Assembly: GCF_023516715.1 (NCBI RefSeq)
Contig: NZ_JAMGSI010000001.1
Coordinates: 186,001 to 250,000, forward strand
Direction of reading: 5' to 3'
DNA: 64,000 nt
Source: Akkermansia massiliensis
GTDB taxonomy: Bacteria; Verrucomicrobiota; Verrucomicrobiia; Verrucomicrobiales; Akkermansiaceae
Shown: in pieces, positions 15,238 to 22,299 of the stretch
How positions within the stretch are numbered: position 1 is the first letter of the stretch
Layout: every line of letters begins with the position of its first letter
Notes under the pieces: generated by a model
Databases searched by the model: none
What the model saw: only the letters and a program-made list of their open reading frames with translations
What the model was told of the DNA's origin: nothing
Made by a program: the position numbers and the translations under genes

Positions 15238-16605
15238 ATGAGTAAGAAGCCCCGCAGCCAAAAGGCCGCCAAGACAACCAAGGCCGCTGACATTGAGATT
15301 TTCGAGGACCGCTCCCCGCAGGAACGCGGCTATCTCGGCATCTATGAGACCATCACGCCCAAGGTGCTGAAAAATGCCCGTGAAAGCGTCCAGACGGGCA
15401 ACATGCTCGATCTGGAACGCGTGTTCCGCTCGATGAAAATCGAATGGCCGCGGCTGCGGGGCAACTTGCGGAAGCTCCGGGAAAACGTGCAGGAATTGGA
15501 GCTTGCCGTAACCCCGTGGGCGGAAAAGGGAAAGAAGCCGACTCCGGAAGCCATCAAGCACGCGAATCTTGTTGAATCCGCCTTGTACCGCTGCCGGCTG
15601 GAACAGGGGAAGTGGGAACTGGATTTGAATGGACTGATCGGAGCCTTGGCGGAAGCGCCGGAACGCGGGGTGGGCGTGCTGGAAATCATGTGGGAACCCG
15701 GCAAGATACGGTCTCCCCGCGCATATTGCCCCATTCCGTCCACGTTTTTCAAATGGTCCAGCTATCCGGCGCAGATTGACCGCCTTGTCCTGTGTCCGGA
15801 TGGAGTAGGGAACAGCCCCGAAATGGAATTCCCGCCTGATAAATTCATTGCCGCCATCAACTGCGACGGGCTTGACCACCCCATGTACGGAGCAAACATG
15901 CTCGCCCTGGTGGGATGGTTCGGGGCTGCCAAGTTCGGCCTCTCCTGGTTCATGCAATTCTGCCAGATATTCGGTTCCCCTCTTCGTCATGGCAGGGCAT
16001 CGGGAACGGTGGCCCAGCGGAAGCTATTTGACCAGATGATTAAATTCGGGCAAACCGGTATCCTGGTGACTGACCCGGAAGCACAGGTTGACTTCGTCGA
16101 CGCCGTCAAGGGAGGGACACAGCTTCCGCACCTGGACATGCTCCGCGAGTCCAATAATGCTTGTGACATCCTGATTTTAGGGCAAACCCTGACCAGCGAC
16201 GTTTCCAGCAAGGGCGGCAACCGTGCGTTGGGAGAAGTGCATGAAGCCACGGAAAACAAGGTCGTGCTGGCCCGCGGCAAATATGTTGCCGGCATCCTCA
16301 ACCAGCAGCTTGTTCCGGCCATTCTCCGGCTCAACATGGGCCGCCTTCCGGAACACCTGCCGATCATCTCTTTCAAGGACCCGTCCTCCGGCATGAGCGA
16401 AGCAAAACTTGGCTGGGTGGAAAGGGCAACCAAGCTTGTTCCCGTCGCAAAGGAACAGGTTTACGACTGGCTGGATATTCCCATGCCCGAAGAAGGCGCG
16501 GAGCTCTATCAGCCACCATCGTTTGGAGACGACCCGGAAACGGGAGAGATGGATGACCTGGACCGGGAATCCCTGGTGCATGCAGCGCGTAAAAAAAAAC
16601 GCTGA
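15238..16605 (+). CDS. Portal protein, DUF935 (Mu gp29-like), zero-frame product
   Basis: 455 residues with the DUF935 portal signature: Leu-Arg-Lys-Leu-Arg-Glu-Asn-Val near residue 80, a central Gly-Val-Gly-Val-Leu-Glu-Ile-Met-Trp, and Pro-Leu-Arg-His-Gly-Arg near residue 250. The portal is the dodecameric ring through which DNA is packaged. This frame ends at a run of nine A followed by CGC TGA, and it lacks the helical C-terminal region usual in DUF935 proteins. That region is encoded immediately downstream in the -1 frame with no start codon (next entry), so a frameshift is likely. Confidence 0.88.
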   Translation: MSKKPRSQKAAKTTKAADIEIFEDRSPQERGYLGIYETITPKVLKNARESVQTGNMLDLERVFRSMKIEWPRLRGNLRKLRENVQELELAVTPWAEKGKKPTPEAIKHANLVESALYRCRLEQGKWELDLNGLIGALAEAPERGVGVLEIMWEPGKIRSPRAYCPIPSTFFKWSSYPAQIDRLVLCPDGVGNSPEMEFPPDKFIAAINCDGLDHPMYGANMLALVGWFGAAKFGLSWFMQFCQIFGSPLRHGRASGTVAQRKLFDQMIKFGQTGILVTDPEAQVDFVDAVKGGTQLPHLDMLRESNNACDILILGQTLTSDVSSKGGNRALGEVHEATENKVVLARGKYVAGILNQQLVPAILRLNMGRLPEHLPIISFKDPSSGMSEAKLGWVERATKLVPVAKEQVYDWLDIPMPEEGAELYQPPSFGDDPETGEMDDLDRESLVHAARKKKR

Positions 16606-16898
16606 AGCACATTGACGAGGTCAACCGGATTGCCGCGCGCATCGGGCGTCAGACGGACCAGGCAGCCCATGAACTGACCTCCGGCCTTGCCGGATTCATA
16701 GAAAACCTTATCGCCGCCGTCGAGGCCGGGGAAGACCTGGAAACGGTCATCCGGTCTGCCCGTGAGCAGGTGCCGGACCTGTGGGACCAGATAGACACCT
16801 CCAAATTGGAAGACCGGCTTGTCAGGATCCAGCACGCCGCGCTGGAAGCCGGCTGGAACTCCATGCGCGAGCCGGAAACCGCCAATGTGGAAGGATGA
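16593..16898 (+). CDS. C-terminal domain of the DUF935 portal, read by -1 frameshift
   Basis: The -1 frame relative to the portal is open from 16593 to TGA 16896-16898 and encodes about 99 clearly protein-like helical residues (Ile-Ala-Arg-Ile-Gly-Arg-Gln-Thr near the start, Ala-Ala-Leu-Glu-Ala-Gly-Trp-Asn near the end). This is the type of tail that closes full-length DUF935 portals. The frame has no ATG, GTG or TTG in its first half and a TAA at 16590, so it cannot be expressed alone. It joins the portal in frame if ribosomes slip back one base on the A run at 16591-16599. A mutation or an assembly error in the A run is the alternative. Confidence 0.7.
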   Translation, partial: KKTLKHIDEVNRIAARIGRQTDQAAHELTSGLAGFIENLIAAVEAGEDLETVIRSAREQVPDLWDQIDTSKLEDRLVRIQHAALEAGWNSMREPETANVEG

Positions 16899-16904
16899 CG
16901 GGCC

Positions 16905-17507
16905 ATGAACATTGAAATTGAAATGAGCGGCTTTGACGCCGTGCTGAATGAGGCCATGAAAATCGTTGCCCCGGAAACGCTGGAAGCCGCGAACCGGGAA
17001 AGCGGGGAATACCTGCGGGACTATCTGGCGTCCTGGTACGACAACAAGGGGCGGGAACACTGGGTCAACAACTCACTTCCTACACACGGCCCGGGCCGCA
17101 TGTCGACAGGCTGGTTCTCCAACATTGCGCGCAAATGGTTCCTTTCCTCTGCGGACGCTTCCGGAGCGGTCATCACAAACCCTGACGAGGACGGCTCCCT
17201 GCGGCACAAAATCAGGGGAGGGACGATCACGGCCAAAAATGCCGGGGCACTGACCATTCCCCTTGTTCCGGAGGCCCACGGGCGCCGGGCGGCTGATTAT
17301 CGCTCTGAAATCGGGGAATTGTTCACCATCCCCAACAAAAGCGCCCTGTTTGAGGCCGTGGAAGGCGGCGGGGTGCGTGCGGTGTACGCCCTGCGCCAAT
17401 CCATCACACAGGACCCGTGGCCGGACGCCATCCCGGCCAGCGAAGAATTGGCCGCGGCCTATGGCATCAAGCTCATGGACGTTCTGGCGGCCTCCCTGGA
17501 TGCCTGA
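16905..17507 (+). CDS. Phage head-tail or virion morphogenesis protein (tentative)
   Basis: A 200-residue protein between the portal and the protease-scaffold gene. In Mu-like heads this interval often holds a virion-morphogenesis (gpG-like) or minor head protein. Visible features: Ala-Asn-Arg-Glu-Ser-Gly-Glu-Tyr-Leu-Arg-Asp-Tyr near residue 30, a His-Gly-Pro-Gly-Arg-Met-Ser-Thr-Gly-Trp segment near 61-70, and Ile-Pro-Asn-Lys near 143. There is no membrane segment. The family is not certain. Its stop codon begins copy 2 of the 31-bp motif. Confidence 0.5.
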   Translation: MNIEIEMSGFDAVLNEAMKIVAPETLEAANRESGEYLRDYLASWYDNKGREHWVNNSLPTHGPGRMSTGWFSNIARKWFLSSADASGAVITNPDEDGSLRHKIRGGTITAKNAGALTIPLVPEAHGRRAADYRSEIGELFTIPNKSALFEAVEGGGVRAVYALRQSITQDPWPDAIPASEELAAAYGIKLMDVLAASLDA

Positions 17508-17535
17508 AATCCATATCCAGCCCCGACTATTTACG
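17505..17535 (+). repeat. 31-bp motif, copy 2 (ahead of the protease-scaffold gene)
   Basis: Matches 11148-11178 at 26 of 31 positions and likewise starts with the upstream gene's TGA. Between this copy and the next start codon, CCATGC (17551-17556) and GCATGG (17562-17567) form a perfect 6-bp stem with a 5-base loop. The stem contains the start codon ATG 17564-17566, which could modulate translation of the protease-scaffold gene. Confidence 0.6.
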
Positions 17536-17563
17536 CAATCGCGTTTCATGCCATGCTTGGGGC

Positions 17564-18655
17564 ATGGATTTTGAGTTTAACGTCCCTCTTGCGTTCAGTG
17601 GTGATTCTCCGGCACGCATTGTATACATGCCGGAGGGCGTGCATTATATCAATGCATCCGTTGGCGGGCGGCAGAAGGTGATTGTAGACCGCTCCTGTCT
17701 GGCCCCCTTGAAACGTGACCTAGCCTTAAAGCTGGCAAAAAACGTCCGTCCTGTCTGTCTGTTTGATCATAAAATGGGGCCAGCCTCCTTTCTTCCGTCC
17801 GACTTTGACTATTTGGACGGGGTCGGGCCAATTCTGGTGGGCGAATGGACATTGAGCGGCAAGAATGCCAAGGAGGGAAAAGACTACGGCTATTTTTCAC
17901 CGGCGTTCAGGCTTGACCTCAACACTTGCAAACCCGTGGGGCTGGAGCCGGATGACATTGAGGTGGGCTCCCTGGTCAATGACCCGGCCTTTGAAAACAT
18001 TGCCCGCATTGCGGCCAGCAAGGCCAAGCTTGAGAATTTCACGGTCCTTGGACCGGATACCCCCTTGAATAGCGACGGAGAGGATACCGACGCCGTTCAT
18101 AACCAAACAAACAACACAAATACAACAATGTACGAACTACTGGTTAAATGCGGCGTCCTCACCAAAGAGGAAGCCGCATCTGATAAGGCCGGCAAGATCG
18201 CGGAGGATAAAATCAACGACCTGAAGAAAAAATCCGAAGGAGGCGAGAAGTCCAAAGCGGAACTTGAAGCGGCCAAAAAGGAGGCGGAGGACGCCAAAAA
18301 GGAAGCGGCCACCTGCAAGGCGGCCAAGGCCAAGCTGGACGACACCGAAGCCAAACTGAAAGCCGCGGAAGAGGAACTTGCCGAGGTGAAAGCATCCAAG
18401 GCGGCTCTCATTGACGCGGAAATTGAAGCCGCCATCAAGGCCGGCAAGATTGCCCCGGAAAACGAAGAAGCCAAGGAAGCGCTCAAGACCGCCCTGACTG
18501 CCAATATCAAGGCCGGCAAGGCTTTGATTGACACGATGAAGCCGGACCCCGCGTTTGCGACGGTGGTCGCCAACAAGGGTAAAGGCGGAAGCGGCGGCGA
18601 AGAACTCACTGGACGTGACCGCATCATTGAAAACATCAACAAGGAAAAGAACTAA
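17564..18655 (+). CDS. Mu I-like prohead protease fused to scaffold
   Basis: 363 residues. The N-terminal 185 residues match the Mu protein I / phage I-like protease type, with Val-Cys-Leu-Phe-Asp-His-Lys and Tyr-Phe-Ser-Pro-Ala-Phe segments. Residues about 200-300 are a long Ala/Lys/Glu coiled coil (repeated Lys-Lys-Glu-Ala-Glu-Asp-Ala-Lys-Lys) that acts as scaffold in this family. The protease matures the capsid and removes the scaffold. The start ATG 17564 lies in a small hairpin and has no Shine-Dalgarno sequence. An internal in-frame start at 18128 could give scaffold alone. Confidence 0.85.
   Translation: MDFEFNVPLAFSGDSPARIVYMPEGVHYINASVGGRQKVIVDRSCLAPLKRDLALKLAKNVRPVCLFDHKMGPASFLPSDFDYLDGVGPILVGEWTLSGKNAKEGKDYGYFSPAFRLDLNTCKPVGLEPDDIEVGSLVNDPAFENIARIAASKAKLENFTVLGPDTPLNSDGEDTDAVHNQTNNTNTTMYELLVKCGVLTKEEAASDKAGKIAEDKINDLKKKSEGGEKSKAELEAAKKEAEDAKKEAATCKAAKAKLDDTEAKLKAAEEELAEVKASKAALIDAEIEAAIKAGKIAPENEEAKEALKTALTANIKAGKALIDTMKPDPAFATVVANKGKGGSGGEELTGRDRIIENINKEKN
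18128..18655 (+). CDS. Probable nested scaffold protein from an internal start
   Basis: ATG 18128 is in frame with the protease-scaffold gene (codon 189) and is preceded by about 25 bases of almost pure A and C. This is the same leader type seen ahead of independent genes in this prophage (467, 5786, 26358). Starting here gives a 175-residue product that is nearly all coiled-coil scaffold. Mu and lambda make free scaffold from an internal start inside the protease gene, so this is expected. Use of this start is inferred, not proven. Confidence 0.55.
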   Translation: MYELLVKCGVLTKEEAASDKAGKIAEDKINDLKKKSEGGEKSKAELEAAKKEAEDAKKEAATCKAAKAKLDDTEAKLKAAEEELAEVKASKAALIDAEIEAAIKAGKIAPENEEAKEALKTALTANIKAGKALIDTMKPDPAFATVVANKGKGGSGGEELTGRDRIIENINKEKN

Positions 18656-18658
18656 GCC

Positions 18659-19690
18659 ATGGCTTTTTTGACTCTACTGGACATCCAGAAACGCAACGGT
18701 TCGGCATCCGACATCGGATTGATCGAAGAAGTGGGTCTTTCCGCTCCTGAAGTAACGCAGCTTGCTTCCGTGGTGGGTTCCAAGACCATGATCAAGACGT
18801 TTGTACGCACCGGCGTACCCCGTGCCCGGTTCCGTCCGGCCAATGCTCCCATTGGCTATACGTCCTGCACCTACGAAGCAAGGAATGTGGAATTGTTCCC
18901 CGTTTCCTCCATCGTTTTTGTAGATACTATTACCTTGGCAAGCTCTGATGATGGAGAAGCCGCCGTACTGGCCGACGAAGCTTCCGGGATTACGGAGGGC
19001 GTTTTGCTTTCTTTGGGCGCTCAAGGTTTTTACGGAACGCAAATCGACGAGAACGGCTTCCCCGGGCTTCCCGACTTCATTGACGATACGATGATCGTAA
19101 GCGCGGACAGCTCCAAAGCTGCCGACAGTTACGACGGAACGTCCGTCTTTGCCGTCATTGAAGGTCCCAAGGGCGTGCACTGGCGCTGGGGCCGCGACCG
19201 GGGAATCAGCCTCGGGCCGTTCAAGGATACGTACATTCCCGGCAAGGACCCGGAAACGGGAGAGCAGGGAGCCATTCCCGGCAAGGCTGCCGATTTGACC
19301 GCCTTTGTTGCGCTGGTCAACAACTCCAAGCTGTCTGCCGCACGCCTGAAGAATATCGGAACTGCGGAAGGAACGACTCTGGATGACGACAAGCTGGCGG
19401 AATTGCTGGCCTTGTTCCCGGCTGGCGCCCGTGTGACGAAGTTCATCATGAACCGTATGGCCCTGGAACAGCTTCGCAAGAGCCGAAATGTGGTGAGTGT
19501 TTCTGTCAACGGAAGCAAGGCGGGCGGGGATTCCTCTGGCTCCGCTCCGATTCCGACGCATGCCCACGGCATCCCGATCTTGGTGACGGATTCCATCGTC
19601 AACAACGAAAGCGACCTGACTTCCATCACGGGCATTTCCCACTGGGGCAAGCACGCGCCGAAGAAGGTTGCCAACAAGAAGAACAAATAA
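18659..19690 (+). CDS. Major capsid protein
   Basis: 343 residues, following the protease-scaffold gene by three bases, in the usual order. The sequence fits the HK97-fold capsid group: an N-terminal helical arm (Thr-Leu-Leu-Asp-Ile-Gln-Lys-Arg), a central Gly-Phe-Tyr-Gly segment, and a C-terminal Thr-His-Ala-His-Gly-Ile-Pro-Ile-Leu-Val-Thr-Asp-Ser-Ile before a Lys-rich end. The late Pro-Ile-Leu-Val-Thr-Asp strand is common in phage capsid C-termini. It would form the icosahedral shell. Confidence 0.85.
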   Translation: MAFLTLLDIQKRNGSASDIGLIEEVGLSAPEVTQLASVVGSKTMIKTFVRTGVPRARFRPANAPIGYTSCTYEARNVELFPVSSIVFVDTITLASSDDGEAAVLADEASGITEGVLLSLGAQGFYGTQIDENGFPGLPDFIDDTMIVSADSSKAADSYDGTSVFAVIEGPKGVHWRWGRDRGISLGPFKDTYIPGKDPETGEQGAIPGKAADLTAFVALVNNSKLSAARLKNIGTAEGTTLDDDKLAELLALFPAGARVTKFIMNRMALEQLRKSRNVVSVSVNGSKAGGDSSGSAPIPTHAHGIPILVTDSIVNNESDLTSITGISHWGKHAPKKVANKKNK

Positions 19691-19713
19691 AACAGAGAAA
19701 GGAACCTTAAACA

Positions 19714-20112
19714 GTGAATCCTATTAGACACACCCGCAAGGACGAATTGCTGACGGCCCGGATGAACATGCCGGGCACAGGCAAGGCGGTCTATTCCGAA
19801 GTTTTGGATGCGGGGCAGACGGGCGGCATTGATGAAATGGCGATCGTCATCGAGCACGAAGACCTTCCGGCCCTGGCTGCCGGAAAGAAAATCACGCTGA
19901 CTTTGGAAGCATCCGAGGATGGCGAAAGCTGGGCCGAGGTGCCGGGGTTCTCCCTGGCTCCCACGGCGGGAGAAGCGGCGGGCGCTCTTGCGAACAGCAT
20001 TTCCGGACGTGTCCCCTACGACATGGGACGCTACATCCGGCTCAAGGCCGTTGCGGACGCTTCCAGCGGCGACAACACCGCCGCCAATTGTGAACTCTCC
20101 ATCCGTGTGTAA
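19714..20112 (+). CDS. Capsid-associated (decoration-like) protein
   Basis: 132 residues from GTG 19714, with an AAAGGA stretch 12 bases upstream. It is a beta-rich protein with an Ile-Thr-Leu-Thr-Leu-Glu-Ala-Ser-Glu-Asp-Gly segment and a Gly-Arg-Tyr-Ile-Arg-Leu-Lys-Ala segment. That resembles the galactose-binding-like or Ig-like folds used for capsid decoration. It follows the major capsid gene by 23 bases. The role is inferred from position and fold impression. Confidence 0.5.
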   Translation: MNPIRHTRKDELLTARMNMPGTGKAVYSEVLDAGQTGGIDEMAIVIEHEDLPALAAGKKITLTLEASEDGESWAEVPGFSLAPTAGEAAGALANSISGRVPYDMGRYIRLKAVADASSGDNTAANCELSIRV

Positions 20113-20117
20113 ACGTC

Positions 20118-20552
20118 ATGGCGCTGGTCCAAATCACGGAAAACACCCTGCGGGCCTTCCTTGCGGACGCCGAAATCACGGCGTTTGATTCGGCAGGTGC
20201 AGAGGGTGATTCCCCGGAACGGGCCGGCGCCCTGATCAGAACGACGTGCAACCTTGTTGCCGGCATCGTCAACGCCTCCGGAAAATACCCTGTCCTGGAA
20301 ACAGGGCAGGGGAAGGTTCCGGAGGAACTGGAACACCCGACGCTTGTCTGGATACGTCACTCCATGCTGGCCGATCTGCCTGACATGGGAGACCTGGAAG
20401 GGTCCCCCCGTGCCAAGCAGTACAGCACGGCCAGCGAGATTTTCCGGGCCGTCCGGCAGGGTAAATTCTACCTTGCCCCCTATGACTCGGAAAGCAGCGG
20501 CGTTGAGGTGTTCGGTTCCGGGGAACCCTATCAAAACTGGTGCGAACTATGA
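20118..20552 (+). CDS. Head-tail connector protein (Mu gp36 / DUF1320-like)
   Basis: 144 residues, mostly helical, beginning Ile-Thr-Glu-Asn-Thr-Leu-Arg-Ala-Phe-Leu-Ala. The length, the position straight after capsid and decoration genes, and the repeated helices with Arg-Ala-Gly-Ala-Leu-Ile-Arg fit the DUF1320 (Mu gp36) head-completion group. Such proteins sit under the portal and join head to tail. It overlaps the next gene by four bases. Confidence 0.55.
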   Translation: MALVQITENTLRAFLADAEITAFDSAGAEGDSPERAGALIRTTCNLVAGIVNASGKYPVLETGQGKVPEELEHPTLVWIRHSMLADLPDMGDLEGSPRAKQYSTASEIFRAVRQGKFYLAPYDSESSGVEVFGSGEPYQNWCEL

Positions 20553-21034
20553 GCGCTCTACCTGCAAGCCCGCGCATCGCCATCGGGGAAAAAATCTATC
20601 AGAAGATCGTTTCCCTGTGCGCCCATTACAACGGGGGGGAAGACCCCGGTATCGTCATGCGCGGCTGGGATGCAAGCCTGAAAGCCCTGATTGATCAGAA
20701 GCTTTCCAAGCTGGGAATTTGCGTGCTGGTGTGCGCCCCGAAGCGCAAGCCCCTTCAGGAGCACGGCGGCACAAACGCCGCCATCCTGACAACCAAAATC
20801 GTCATTGAAAGCAACCCCGTCCTGAAAAAGTCCGATGCGACCGCCGTGCTCGGCTGGGATGCGGACGATCTGGCCGATTTGCTCGCCATCGGGCTTGAAG
20901 GGCACCGGGAATTCAACTGGCTACCCAGCATGAAGCTCAAGGTGACAAGCACGGAGTCAAGTCGGGTACAGATGACCAACAAGGCCGTTACGATCACCGT
21001 TGAACAAACAGCAATATTGAAACATGGCAACTAA
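20549..21034 (+). CDS. Tail completion / head-tail joining protein (tentative)
   Basis: 161 residues beginning at ATG 20549, which overlaps the stop of the connector gene. The N-terminal half has Gly-Trp-Asp-Ala-Ser-Leu and Cys-Val-Leu-Val-Cys-Ala-Pro-Lys-Arg. The C-terminal half is a run of beta strands (Lys-Leu-Lys-Val-Thr-Ser-Thr-Glu-Ser). Proteins in this slot cap the tail tube or bind the connector. No firm family. It overlaps the next gene by 11 bases. Confidence 0.5.
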   Translation: MSALPASPRIAIGEKIYQKIVSLCAHYNGGEDPGIVMRGWDASLKALIDQKLSKLGICVLVCAPKRKPLQEHGGTNAAILTTKIVIESNPVLKKSDATAVLGWDADDLADLLAIGLEGHREFNWLPSMKLKVTSTESSRVQMTNKAVTITVEQTAILKHGN

Positions 21035-21230
21035 AACCACCACCCCCGCGGCCCAGGAGGCCGCCCCTACTCCGGCGCCCCGCATCGTCAAATGCCGGGT
21101 TGTCGTCAACAAGCTGGAACTCCCTCACGGCATTGCCGCGCGGGGAAGAATCGTCCACATCCCTGAAGACGTGTTTGAACAGCACAAGAAAGACGGGAAC
21201 GTGACCCTTATTGACTACGTAAGAAACTAA
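21024..21230 (+). CDS. Small phage protein of unknown function
   Basis: A 68-residue basic protein with an Ala/Pro/Thr-rich disordered N-terminus (first 20 residues) and a compact C-terminal part containing Gly-Arg-Ile-Val-His-Ile-Pro-Glu-Asp-Val-Phe. This resembles the Mu gp38-like or FluMu-type small head-tail proteins in this slot, but the match is weak. It overlaps the preceding gene and precedes the tail tube gene by five bases. Confidence 0.55.
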   Translation: MATKTTTPAAQEAAPTPAPRIVKCRVVVNKLELPHGIAARGRIVHIPEDVFEQHKKDGNVTLIDYVRN

Positions 21231-21235
21231 ATATC

Positions 21236-21817
21236 ATGTCAGAACTATACAACAAGGAAATGCTTGTCGGTACGTTTCTCGACCTGTGCCCGTTTGGAAC
21301 GACGGTCACGAGCGGAGAAAGCACCGATACCGTTGACGAGCATTTCAAGCCGGCGAAGGATTCCGACGCCTGGATGGTCGCCAACGAAGTGATCGACTAC
21401 AAAATCACGCCGACCACCGAAGACGACGCCCGCACGGTGTTTTCCCGCGATACGACCTCGTATGTGACGCGGAAGAACACCAAGGTGACGGGCAACACCA
21501 TCGAAATCAACTCGACGGAAATCAACCCGGTCTGCTGGCAGGTCATCTATCAGTGCGACAAGCTGGAAGCCGGGAAGGAAGTGCAGCCTTTTTCCCGCAA
21601 CATCTACGGGCAAAAGGTATGGGCGCGCCTCACCAAGTACCAGGAAGACAAGAAGGAAATCATGGTCCTGGAAGTGGCGGCGCTGCTCAAGGTGGAACTC
21701 CCCACGGAAAACAACAAGCTGCTCACGCCGAAACTGACGCTTGAGGTTATTCCTTCCTCCCTGAATTCCCTGACGCCCACCGAAGAAATCGCTTTCCCGG
21801 CTCCTGCCGGGGCATGA
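21236..21817 (+). CDS. Major tail (tube) protein
   Basis: 193 residues, acidic and beta-rich, in the position of the tail tube gene. It contains a Thr-Glu-Asp-Asp-Ala-Arg-Thr-Val-Phe-Ser-Arg loop and a Pro-Lys-Leu-Thr-Leu-Glu-Val-Ile-Pro strand near the end, as seen in siphophage tube proteins. It would polymerise around the tape measure. A strong GC hairpin follows the gene (21822-21863), fitting a highly expressed structural gene with a partial terminator. Confidence 0.7.
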   Translation: MSELYNKEMLVGTFLDLCPFGTTVTSGESTDTVDEHFKPAKDSDAWMVANEVIDYKITPTTEDDARTVFSRDTTSYVTRKNTKVTGNTIEINSTEINPVCWQVIYQCDKLEAGKEVQPFSRNIYGQKVWARLTKYQEDKKEIMVLEVAALLKVELPTENNKLLTPKLTLEVIPSSLNSLTPTEEIAFPAPAGA

Positions 21818-21821
21818 CACG

Positions 21822-21863
21822 CGGGCCGCCCCTCTGGTTCTTTGCATGGGGAGGGGCGGCCCG
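21822..21863 (+). terminator. Strong GC hairpin after the tail tube gene
   Basis: A perfect 13-bp stem (21822-21834 with 21851-21863) encloses a 16-base loop, 4 bases after the tail tube stop. Downstream is only a weak, interrupted T run, so it is probably a partial terminator or mRNA-stabilising hairpin. It would keep tube protein mRNA above that of the baseplate genes. Confidence 0.6.
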
Positions 21864-21888
21864 TATTTCCCTTTACCGTTTTTGAGAC

Positions 21889-22299
21889 ATGGAAACGACT
21901 GTTTCTCCTTTTTCCGTTACTTTTGACGGGCGCCCCGTCGTCCGCGCCGGGGAATGCCTGCTCGATGCCCTGCCGGAACACGCTTTCCCGGTCCAGTTCG
22001 GCACCTCGGCAACTCCCATCATCAACAGTCCGTTTCCCCGCCTGGATGCCTTCGGCAACATTTCCATGTCCTTCTCCATCTCCACCGTCCGGGAATGTGA
22101 TTCCCACATGGACGCGTGGAGGAGCTTTTATGAATGGCTCCGCGACTGGAAGACGGCGGGGAAGGGAACCCTGACTTGGGCCGACTGCATCGGTTCCCAT
22201 GAGCAGCGGTTCGAGGCCATCGTCGCCGACGCGGAACCCAAAGTGACAGGGCTGTATTTCATCGTCTCCTACAACTTCACTCTTGGCAAACCCCTATGA
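21889..22299 (+). CDS. Tail protein of unknown function
   Basis: 136 residues: a beta-rich start (Phe-Ser-Val-Thr-Phe-Asp-Gly-Arg-Pro-Val-Val), then Trp-Arg-Ser-Phe-Tyr-Glu-Trp-Leu-Arg-Asp-Trp and a C-terminal Gly-Leu-Tyr-Phe-Ile-Val-Ser-Tyr. It lies between the tube and the large baseplate-like gene and overlaps the latter by four bases, so a tail or baseplate accessory role is likely. No family is recognised. Confidence 0.55.
   Translation: METTVSPFSVTFDGRPVVRAGECLLDALPEHAFPVQFGTSATPIINSPFPRLDAFGNISMSFSISTVRECDSHMDAWRSFYEWLRDWKTAGKGTLTWADCIGSHEQRFEAIVADAEPKVTGLYFIVSYNFTLGKPL

Noticed and set aside
18097-18642. A 181-codon minus-strand Ala/Ser-rich frame
   Set aside because: Mirror image of the low-complexity coiled-coil scaffold region.
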